Shown in pieces: positions 12,301 through 19,700 of a stretch of DNA of 60,000 bases. The stretch is from NCBI GenBank assembly GCA_964035545.1, contig OZ037767.1, positions 30,682,128 through 30,742,127 on the forward strand, in the 5' to 3' direction. The notes beneath the pieces are model-generated. The model worked only from the letters and a program-made list of their open reading frames with translations, had not been told where the DNA came from and did not search any database. Both the position numbers and the translations under genes were made by a program. Each line of letters opens with the position of its first letter. Position 1 is the first letter of the stretch. Source of the stretch: Bugula neritina. Lineage: Eukaryota; Bryozoa; Gymnolaemata; Cheilostomatida; Bugulidae.

Positions 12301-14250
12301 AACAATTCCAGAAAATCACTGCCTAAAACTTGTGCTGAAATAGAGTGACCTACTTGAAGGTCAAGGCCGGACGAGGCAGCACTACTGGCCAGAGACTTCA
12401 GTTTATGAGAGGAGAGAATACGTGAGGAGTGAATCTCTGTGGAGCAGGTGTTACACAGGAGAGCTCCATCACACTTCTCACATTTCACCTCAGCATCAAC
12501 CTGTTGGCAGTTGTCACATTTCTCCACTATACAAGAGAAGCAAAGTCAGCAGACGACATCAAATCAACATATCTAGCAGTCTATATAGTCCAACTCCTGT
12601 CTCGAACAAACTAGTTCTCTTTCGAAAGGGAATTGATCAATAAAACATACAAATCACGGTTACAATCAAGCCTTTTATGTTTGAAAGAGCCAAGACTGTT
12701 ACTACGCATTTTAAACTTTATTCATCCATAATATCAATCAAATAAACACAGGATGGTGTTAAAGCAGTCATTATGAGAAAGCTTATAAAGAGTACCAGTT
12801 GGAGCTGAAACTGTGGGCAGTAGCATATCCGATGGTTTCTGCTCTAATAACGTCATCATCGTATAAGCCTGCTCATTCCTCAACATACTCGCTGTGACTG
12901 TACAGCCCATCATGTATTTATTCACTGGCAGATCTTTAGCGTCTTGGGTAGGAAGTACAGTCTTTGCCTATTGTATGCAAAGACATGACCAACCAGAGAA
13001 AATAATTAAAAAGCAAATAAAATAAACTTGAAAACTTTCACAACAATACTTAAATGAAAATTCTAAAACTGAACAGCGAGCAAACCTGACATGATTGAAG
13101 AGGGCAAATGACTACGGCAGCAGACTTATTGGCATCATCATCATGTCTAGATCGGCTGAGGAGACATTGATCACAGAATGTATGTCCACAGGAGAGAATT
13201 CTAGGGAGAGCGTATTCTCCATCTCTCTTATTGCCTGCCAGTTCAATAGTAAATAATGCAGCGCCTGGCATCACAACATTTAGCATTATATACGAATTAA
13301 TTAGCAATAAAAATAGTTAAACCTAAATACTTATTGCTTAAACACTGATTAAATTAAAAAAATGTAAAAAAATATATTAACAAAAATGTTCAGCTCTTAA
13401 TTTTTTATTCCGTTAAAACTAAATAGGCTGATAATCTAAAATTTTATGTTATATGCGATTTGATTTTGTATTTACTAAACAACTTAATTATTTAGGTGTT
13501 GACATATCCTGTAAAGTGATGTCACAGTAACTGTTGGCAGTAGTACTACTCAAAATAATCCTGAGCACTGGGTGTCAAACTGAACTGTGTTTACTACTGC
13601 TGTTTATTAGTACACTCTGACTTGACAACATTAACTATCATAGTGCAATTTTTTTAATTGCAGGTGAAATTGCTATTATAATTTTGTTAAAATTTTTTAT
13701 ATATATTTAAATAATATTAAAGTATCATAATTATTAAACTCATTCAGTCACTGTCATCTAACCAATTTGTACCAAAATAAAACTTAAAATTGTAAGACAT
13801 CATGATAGTAACTTTAAGGAAATTAATTACAATGAACAAGCTAAACTCAATATAAAAAATCACTATTAGAATTTGCTGCTATTTTACTACCATGTGAATC
13901 AACACTTGAGGTCACTCCAGAATAAATATTACAATTAGTATTACGCATGGGCATATGTTGTAAAATAATAATATAATTAAATACAAGTATAACAATGCAG
14001 TGATTTAGTTCATAACTTCTAGTAGCTATCTAAGTTTTTTTAGTTGAAAATACAGTTGCTGAACTTCAATCCCAATATGCAATAGCAACTAAAAAATCAA
14101 ATTCATCTAAATTTATTGAACTACTACTGGAAACTTACCTTTATTTTTTCCTTTCCTGGCACTATTACCTGTACCCGTTGAACTTAAACTGTGAGGGTAT
14201 TTGTAATTGCAAAGCTTACAACTAATACTCTGTTGAAAATCACGAGACAT
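322..14250 (-). CDS. RNF17: RNF17-like RING / B-box / multi-Tudor protein, 28 coding exons, 1516 aa
   Basis: Exons from 5' to 3' on the minus strand: 14250-14139, 13234-13086, 12967-12796, 12526-12354, 12095-11880, 11585-11454, 11044-10951, 10779-10569, 10061-9908, 9727-9511, 9162-8960, 8288-8073, 7274-7121, 6799-6650, 6508-6368, 6168-6026, 5861-5595, 5339-5304, 5174-5060, 4762-4536, 4034-3868, 3588-3484, 3286-3124, 2865-2650, 2015-1876, 1539-1382, 1089-934, 485-322. They sum to 4551 nt (1516 codons plus TAA) with every phase matching. Order of parts: RING (11-86), B-box 1 (148-185), B-box 2 (207-239), a Ser/Gln-rich linker (about 420-730), then three Tudor regions. A RING plus B-boxes followed by Tudor repeats is the architecture of RNF17/TDRD4, a germ-granule protein of the piRNA pathway that binds methyl-arginine on client proteins. 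The vertebrate protein is of similar length but has more Tudor repeats. That function is family knowledge; the orthology is inferred from architecture. Confidence 0.85.
1720..1855. repeat. 21-bp minisatellite in RNF17-like intron 25
   Basis: About six copies of a 21-bp unit (TACACACAGTACAGTGTAAT plus one base) lie between exons 26 and 25. The apparent peptides rich in Tyr, Cys, Ile and Val across it come from the repeat and are not genes. Confidence 0.9.
2047..2640. repeat. 21-bp minisatellite, about 28 copies, RNF17-like intron 24
   Basis: Tandem units of about 21 bp with the core ACACTGTATAGTATCACAT (some shortened by a few bases) fill almost the whole intron between exons 25 and 24. The core CTGTATAGTAT recurs in distant introns (24790, 25445, 45112). 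Confidence 0.92.
2650..3286 (-). other. RNF17: Degenerate Tudor domain 3 (exons 23-24) of the RNF17-like gene
   Basis: Exon 23 encodes VGDKCVLKLGSDWVRGIIEE and exon 24 continues VRLIDSGRLLG. The place normally held by VDYGN reads LIDSG, so the cage tyrosine and asparagine are missing. The fold is probably kept but methyl-arginine binding is unlikely. Exons 25-28 after it (about 205 residues) show no recognisable domain and end in an acidic/Ser-rich tail. Confidence 0.65.
3640..3855. repeat. About 30-bp minisatellite in RNF17-like intron 21
   Basis: Seven or so copies of a unit containing CAGAGAGATACTGACAYATA and CTARGAGGYGT occupy the intron between exons 22 and 21. Confidence 0.88.
3868..5174 (-). 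other. RNF17: Tudor domain 2 (exons 19-21) of the RNF17-like gene
   Basis: Exon 20 (4762-4536) encodes GDAVVANYGGNWYRAQI followed by VDYGNV at about 1048-1053 and the LPTQAFRLSLHNI continuation, a textbook Tudor core. Exon 19 (5174-5060) gives the helical lead-in and exon 21 (4034-3868) the extended staphylococcal-nuclease-like part. A 36-nt exon 18 (5339-5304) precedes it and is held by phase and good splice sites on both sides. Confidence 0.85.
4064..4530. repeat. 35-bp minisatellite, about 13 copies, RNF17-like intron 20
   Basis: Units contain CTCACCACCAACTCACTGCA followed by TAGTACTCTGACCGT. The array ends about 5 bp before the donor of exon 20. On the transcribed strand each unit carries GTGAGTTGG, a donor-like string. 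Confidence 0.92.
5900..6020. repeat. 22-bp minisatellite in RNF17-like intron 16
   Basis: About six copies of GTAGACAGACTGAGCACACT plus two bases lie just downstream (in the gene's sense) of the exon 16 donor. Confidence 0.9.
6169..6367 (-). other. RNF17: GC-AG intron 15 of the RNF17-like gene
   Basis: On the minus strand exon 15 ends CTACAG followed by GCATGT, and exon 16 begins after TTTTAG. Splicing at the GC keeps phase 1 exactly (ACA G | GT) and joins two parts of one Tudor domain in register. No GT donor near this point does so. GC-AG introns are a known minority class. Confidence 0.75.
6523..6620. repeat. About 28-bp tandem repeat in RNF17-like intron 14
   Basis: Three copies of a unit containing GAGTTACACGCAGGTATAGT lie between exons 15 and 14. 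Confidence 0.85.
8289..8590. repeat. AT-rich TACTATA minisatellite upstream of RNF17-like exon 12
   Basis: About 300 bp of irregular TATACTATAC units begin directly at the exon 12 acceptor (TATACTGTAG on the minus strand). Long Tyr/Ile/Leu-rich open frames here are repeat artefacts. Confidence 0.88.
8675..8775. repeat. About 20-bp minisatellite in RNF17-like intron 11
   Basis: Five copies of a unit with CACCTACAGTATACCACTAC. On the minus strand each carries TATACTGTAG, matching the true exon 12 acceptor at 8289-8298. Confidence 0.88.
9161..9430 (-). repeat. 43-bp minisatellite that repeats the exon 11 acceptor, about 6 copies
   Basis: Units start at 9161, 9204, 9248, 9291, 9334, 9377 and 9420. 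On the minus strand each ends in CTGCAGAT (CTGTAGAT in one copy), the same string that forms the acceptor plus the first two bases of exon 11 (exon start 9162). The array therefore presents several equivalent AG acceptors. Confidence 0.88.
9721..9835 (-). repeat. 29-bp minisatellite that repeats the exon 10 acceptor, about 4 copies
   Basis: Units contain GTACCTGCAGCAGTATACAG and ACTAGACTA. On the minus strand each carries CTGCTGCAG|GTAC, identical to the acceptor and the first four bases of exon 10 (exon start 9727). Confidence 0.88.
10310..10550. repeat. ACTAGTAACTACTAGTATCT tandem repeat in RNF17-like intron 8
   Basis: About 230 bp of short units built from AGTAACTACTAGTATCTAG and variants, rich in the palindrome ACTAGT. 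Confidence 0.9.
11880..12526 (-). other. RNF17: Tandem B-box zinc fingers (exons 4-5) of the RNF17-like gene
   Basis: Exon 4 encodes a B-box-1 pattern: two CxxC pairs (CDNC, CEKC), then C-x2-C (CNTC) and two histidines. Exon 5 encodes a B-box-2: C207-x2-H210-x8-C219-x2-C222-x4-C227-x2-C230-x5-H236-x2-H239. Exons 5 and 6 then continue into a helical, probably coiled-coil stretch (residues about 245-350). RING, two B-boxes and a coiled coil form a TRIM-like N-terminus. Confidence 0.85.
13086..14250 (-). other. RNF17: RING finger split over exons 1-2 of the RNF17-like gene
   Basis: Exon 1 begins with an ATG at 14250 (MSRDFQQSISCKLC) and supplies the first zinc pair C11-x2-C14. Exon 2 supplies C53-x-H55-x2-C58-x2-C61 in the context LSCGHTFCDQC, followed by C81-P. 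The last ligand is probably C86, giving CPLQSC (C-x4-C) instead of the usual C-x2-C. Exon 1 ends in phase 1 and exon 2 restores the frame, and the residues after the RING (TVLPTQDAKDLPVNKYMM, exon 3) look like the usual post-RING segment of TRIM-type proteins. The start was chosen because it is the only ATG in frame just before the first zinc pair. Confidence 0.85.
13235..14138. other. AT-rich intron 1 of the RNF17-like gene
   Basis: No coding exon, RNA gene or clear repeat array is seen. It is the longest intron of this gene (904 bp) and strongly AT-rich. Confidence 0.5.
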
Positions 14251-15189
14251 AACTATTTCAAAATGTATTTCTGTTTCACATTTTGAAAGATCAACTTTAT
14301 TTTTAACTTTAAGTCTAACTCTAAGACGATTACTACTATTATTATTAGTATTACTATTAGTATTGGTAATGTTATTATTATTATATGTAATTCTAATTAG
14401 ATCAAAAATTTTAATTAAAATTAGCTTCAGATGTCTTTGAGTTTGACTAGTATAAGTACGAGTATTGAATGACGTTTCTATTTCACTTTCAGTTTGAGCT
14501 TCACATTCACATTGAGTGAATCATTGACTCAAAGTGATTGACTTTGACTTTGAGTACTCAAGTGGAAGAACTGTCAATTTTTTGACTGAAATTTTTACTT
14601 TATTCAAACTATCTTCTACGTGTCACAGCAACAATATTTCTATTAAATTTAATGCGAATATCAGCATCAATAATGTTAAACCGAAAAATCTAATTACAAT
14701 GGGTAATACTAGCATTAGCAACTGACTTAGAGTTAATCATTCACTATTAAATTTAATGATCGCGTGTTCTCTTTACAATATTTGAAAAAAAACCCAAGTG
14801 TACCTAGACTGAGCTCCTCTTTAATTTTGACTTGCCACACCAAATCATAAATCGTATCCAAGAAAAACTACTAGTGTTCATATTTGCTCAGACTAAAGGC
14901 ACTACAATGAGCTCTTCTTAGAGTTAATGGAAAGTTGTATAAGTGGAGCAAAAGTTGGAAACTTCCGCTATAGCGCCCTCTTGTCCAGAGTTGATTTAAC
15001 TTCCTCAGAATACTATTAGTATTACTAGTATTGGTATTACTATTAGTATTACTCTTAGAATTAGTATTAGTAATCGAGTTTGCAACATCTTGTGAAATGC
15101 AATTAAACAATAAAGTTAAGAATAAATAATTATAATTAATAACCTAATTCATCAATATTACTAAGCAACTAGTGTGCAAAACCTACCGC
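14251..15189. promoter_or_regulatory. Left part of the divergent RNF17-like / WASF upstream region
   Basis: Before the retrotransposon arrived, the two start codons (14250 minus, 22832 plus) were about 1.4 kb apart, so both promoters must lie in this segment and in 22348-22831. Blocks at 14336-14388 and 15009-15076 consist of AGT/ACT triplets alternating with AAT/ATT. No TATA box was assigned. The promoter role is inferred from position only. Confidence 0.4.
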
Positions 15190-15747
15190 TGTAATGGATT
15201 TTCACCCTCTTTTAGTTTCGAAATAACAGCGTGCAACAGTATATTATAAATACTGTTGCGTATCATTCTTAATTCTGTAATTATAGTTAAGTAAGTTAGC
15301 TTGCTAATGCCTAAGTATGGTAATTACTGTTAAAGCTCAACATAATGTAATTTTACTGAAATACGCATTCTGAAGTTATGTAATATTTCTTTTACTAATG
15401 TTGCTTCTTTTGTGTGTGTCCTTTGTTGCTGAGATCGGCATTTCGGTCTTCCGAAATGCCGATGTGCCGAAAATCGGCGTTTCGGCATTTCGGAGTCCCG
15501 AAATGCCGATATTCGGCATTTCGGAACCCCGATCTCGGCAACAAAGGAATGTCTTTGTCTCGCTTGTATATAAAAGCCAGCGAGTTCCAGTGTAGTTCAG
15601 ACTACTACTGGAGCTCGCTGGTAGTAGGACCACATAAGCTGTATTTGATGCTAATAAAGTTATCTTCATTCGTATTCAGAATACTTGGCTTATTCTCTCT
15701 AGAGCATGTAGGCACTAGTTGCATTCAAAACCCACAAGTTTACTACA
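15190..15747 (+). repeat. 5' LTR
   Basis: TG...CA ends. U3 contains a nested inverted-repeat cluster (15421-15546) and a TATA box TATATAAAAG at 15567-15576. A polyadenylation signal AATAAA is at 15653-15658. The implied order is U3 (to about 15595), R (to about 15675) and U5. Differences from the 3' LTR: G versus A in GTAAGTTAGC near 15295, and C versus T in GGCATTTCGG near 15434. Confidence 0.95.
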
Positions 15748-15748
15748 T

Positions 15749-15767
15749 TGGTGGCAGCGGTGGGATT
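15749..15767 (+). other. Primer binding site, tRNA-Leu
   Basis: One base after the LTR the sequence TGGTGGCAGCGGTGGGATT is the reverse complement of the 3' end of animal tRNA-Leu (acceptor stem and T-arm, including CCA) as I recall it, over 19 nt. Confidence 0.8.
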
Positions 15768-15797
15768 TTCGAATAACTAGTTGCCGAGCGGCACGCA

Positions 15798-16703
15798 ATG
15801 GCCCCAGGGGACACAGCCCCTGAGGCAGCAACACCACCAGCCCTCACTGTTGAGGCGCTGGTCACAGCCCTCCAGGGATTGCGGGGGCAAGGACAGGCAT
15901 CACCTGGTGACAGGTATCGCCTCCAGCCCCCGAATTTCGGAGGAGAAGGAGACGTAGAGCAATTCATCAGGGAGTTCCAGGATGTGGCCACCATCGCTGA
16001 ATGGCCAGTACCGGTGCGCATCCTCCAACTTCGGGCCTGTCTGACCGGCCGGGCTAAGAGCTTCGCTCTTGGGCCTGATGAAGAGCACATCATGCGGGCT
16101 CTCAGAGCCCGGTTCGGCCTAACAACCGAAGAAGCAGCTGATCGTTTGCAGATCATGAGGAGGGACCGGAGGACTCCCCTGGAAGACCACGCAAACGAGG
16201 TAGAGCGCCTGGCTCAGGCTGCTTTCGGTCACGCCACTGGCAATGACCGGAAGCGCCTCGTTTACAACGCGTTCTTCCGGAGCGTGAATCACCCGGACCT
16301 GCAGCGATACTGGCTGGCCGCCAAGGTCAACAGTATAGAGGAAGCGCTGGAAATGGGGAAGGCTTACTTCCAGGTGGAAGAGCCTAGGCGACCGAGCTAT
16401 ACAGCCCGCCAAGTGGTCGAGGAGCATGAGGAGACCACCCCACTTCCAACTCCACAGGTAGCAGCAGCTGCAACTAAATCACCCGAGCAGACGCAGCTCA
16501 CCATGTTAATGGACATGATGAAAGGCCTGCAGGCTACGGTGACGAAGTTGCAGAGCGAACAGGCGGATAGGCGGGCTCCCCGATCACGGGACAACCCTGT
16601 CCGCCCATCTCTGCTAACCTGTTGGGGGTGCGGGGCGCAAGGGCACGTGAGGAGGCACTGCCCTAGAGGCCAAGGGCCTTTAAACACCCAAGGCTCACGG
16701 TAA
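15798..16703 (+). CDS. gag: gag polyprotein, 301 aa
   Basis: The frame opens at the ATG 15798, 50 bp after the LTR. Residues about 40-200 resemble the capsid-like part of gypsy-type gag (RYRLQPPNFGG, EFQDVATIAEW, LTGRAKSFAL). A CCHC zinc knuckle lies at C275-x2-C278-x4-H283-x4-C288 (CWGCGAQGHVRRHC). It ends at TAA 16701-16703, 18 nt downstream of a TTTAAAC slip site. It would package and assemble the retrotransposon RNA in the cytoplasm. Confidence 0.9.
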   Translation: MAPGDTAPEAATPPALTVEALVTALQGLRGQGQASPGDRYRLQPPNFGGEGDVEQFIREFQDVATIAEWPVPVRILQLRACLTGRAKSFALGPDEEHIMRALRARFGLTTEEAADRLQIMRRDRRTPLEDHANEVERLAQAAFGHATGNDRKRLVYNAFFRSVNHPDLQRYWLAAKVNSIEEALEMGKAYFQVEEPRRPSYTARQVVEEHEETTPLPTPQVAAAATKSPEQTQLTMLMDMMKGLQATVTKLQSEQADRRAPRSRDNPVRPSLLTCWGCGAQGHVRRHCPRGQGPLNTQGSR

Positions 16704-19700
16704 CTTCCGCCAACCGTGGGCCTCACGCCAATCCCATCCGGGATAGGACTCAAAGAGGAGAAGAAGAGACCTCCACAGGGTCTGCCGATACCGAGTGGCA
16801 GAGGCCACGGAGACCTCGGAGACCGCAAGGTCTACCCGATCCTCCGGCCGTGTCACTCGAGACCCGGATGCAGCTAGAAGAAGCAGGATGGCAGGCACCT
16901 CGGAGATCTCGGAGGCCGCAAGGTCTACCCGATCCTCCAGCCTGGCCACTCCGTAACCGGTTCGCGGGGTTGCCCGAGGAGGTTGTGGAGAAGGATTCAG
17001 CTTACTCGCAAGAGTACCCCAAGCTACCCTCCCGACCTCAGAAAACCCCCGTTGTCTCTAAGACGAAGAGGAGGCCCGCTGTGCGGACCCAAGTTGTGTC
17101 TCCCCCAGAGACTGACCGCTCCAGGAGCACCCAGCCGTATGGAAGCAGCTACTTCCTGCCCGGAAAGATTTCGGGTAAAGCTGCCACATTCCTACTGGAT
17201 ACTGGGTGCACTACCAACCTGCTGAGTAGGCGTCTCTTTGACACTCTTGGTGCACGAGAGCGGGCGAGCCTCGAGCCGTATGAAGGTGCGCATGGTACGT
17301 TGGCGGACGGATCATGCATTCCTTTCTACGGCGTCATTTCACTACCTGGACGCGTCCGTGATCAAGCAATTCACGAGACGTTCATAGTCAGCCAGCTGAA
17401 GGAGGACGCCATCCTGGGAATGCCGTTTCTGGAGAAACACCAGTGTCACATGGATTTCCAGAAGTCAGTGGTGGTGATGGCTGGGAAGGAGCTTGTCTGC
17501 GTCGACAAGTTCGGAAGGCCCTTGGTGGGCGGAGTCCAGGTAGTGCGGGACTGCACGGTTCCGGGGAGATCCCAGGCGACTCTTCGCTGCAGAGTCAACT
17601 GCAAGGGGATCGCCGGCCTGGGGGTGGTTGAGGGAACGCACGGAGCGATCCGACTAGCAAACAGCCTGAATCGGCTAGATTGTCGGCAGGAGCTCCTCGT
17701 GCAGTGCATCAACCCCTTCACGGAACCTATCCGATTATCGGCCGGAGCGCTGGTGGGGAAGTACCACTCCATCCAGGAAGCGGATGTGGGTCCGGCACTG
17801 GAGACAGTGGCCGACACCCAGGGTAAACCCCCTCACACCAGACGAGGAGCAGTCCCGGAGCATGTGGCTGACCTATACGATGGAGCGTGCGGAAACTGTA
17901 CCAGTAGTACTGAACGCCAAGTACTGGCTCAACTACTTGCAGAGTACAGTGATGTCTTCAGTCGTGGCGATGAAGACATGGGGCTGACCAAGGTCATCTC
18001 CCACGAGATACCCCTGGCAGCCGGCACCACTCCCATCAGGCAGCCTACCCGGCGTCTAGGCCCGGAGAAGGAGAAGGAGGTGAGCCGACAGGTACAGGAT
18101 CTTCTCGACCGGAATCTGATTGAGCCTGCCCACGGTGCGTGGAGCTCTCCAGTAGTCCTGGTCAAGAAGAAGGATGGTAGCTGGAGATTCTGCGTGGACT
18201 ACCGCAGACTCAACAGCGTTACCATCCAGGACGCCTACCCTCTCCCACGGATAGATGAGTCTCTAGATGCCCTCGCGGGTAGCAAGTACTTCAGTACTTT
18301 GGATCTGCTTAGCGGGTACTGGCAAGTACCCCTCAGTCCTGATGCCCAGGACAAAGCAGCATTCATCACTCGCGACGGGCTCTGGAAGTGGAAAGTACTG
18401 CCATTTGGACTAACGTCCGCTCCGGCAACTTTCCAACGGCTCATGGAGCAGGTCCTCAGTGGGTTACACTGGAAGACCCTCCTCATCTATCTAGACGACG
18501 TCATTGTCATTTCCCCAGACTTCTCGACTCATGTCAGTCGTCTGCGGGAGGTCTTTGACCGTCTCCGGGCAGCTGGACTGAAGCTGAAGCCCTCCAAGTG
18601 TGCACTCCTGCAGCCGGAAGTCACGTACCTTGGCCATGTGGTTGGCCGTGATGGGGTCGCTACCGACCCAGAGAAGGTACAGGCTGTGAAGGAGTGGACT
18701 GTCCCCCGTGACCTCCCTGAGTTGCGCGCGTTCCTGGGCCTAGTAGGGTACTACCGGCAGTACATACCTGGCTTCGCAGGAGTGGCTCAGCCGTTAAATC
18801 GGCTGACCGCAAAGGGGGTCCGGTGGCAGTGGACACAGGAGGAGCAGCAGGCATTTGACCACCTCAAGCAGCGGCTAATGGAGGCGCCAATTCTGGCGTA
18901 TCCTGACCCAGCCCAAGAGTACATCCTGGACACTGACGCCAGCGACCACAGCGTGGGAGCTGTCCTGTCTCAAGTCCAGGGTGGAAGTGAGGTGGTCGTA
19001 GCTTACTACAGCAAGACTCTCGCGGCCGCCGAGAAGAACTACTGCACCACTAGGAAGGAACTCCTAGCAGTAGTCAAGGCGGTCAAGCACTTTCGGCCAT
19101 ATCTGTATGGGAGAACGTTCCGTTTGCGAACAGACCATGCATCACTGATATGGCTGTGTAAACGTGCAGAGCCCTCGAGCCAGGTGGCTCGTTGGCTAGA
19201 GATTCTTGCCGAGTTCTCTTACCGGATAGAGCACCGTGCTGGCCGGAAGCACGGGAACGCCGACGGCATGAGCCGCCGGCCGGTAGGAGACTGTAAGCAG
19301 TGCCTGCACATTGAGAAGCGGGACGGGGGACCCGCTCGCCTTGACGTGGAAACAGAGTTAGGGGAGGGCGCCGTCTATCGGTGGGAGCACGGCCATCTTC
19401 GGACCGAAACCCACTCAGACGACGTCCAGGCGCTTCACGCCAACCCCACTCTATACCAGAATGTCAAGGAGCTGTGCCGACTCCAGGAGACGCTACCCGG
19501 TGCGGTAGCGGACATCTTCCGGGCCAAGAAGGAGGGCCGACGACCTAGCGAGGAACAGCAGCGGCAGGGAGACGTTGAGTTCCAACTCCTCTGTCGTCGC
19601 TGGGACGCCCTCAAGGTCAGTCCTGATGGCCTCCTGATGATAACGTTAGCAGCAGACAACCGTCAGCAGGAGAGGGACCGCGTCGTCTGTCCACGCGCCC

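Noticed and set aside
15376-15776. Small open frames in both LTRs, identical in the two copies
   Set aside because: Their identity reflects LTR identity; they cross the TATA box and palindromes and have no coding features.
16850-16852. GTG at 16850 as the pol start
   Set aside because: The frame is open further upstream to 16667 and overlaps gag behind a slip heptamer, so pol is more likely made by frameshifting than by a GTG start.
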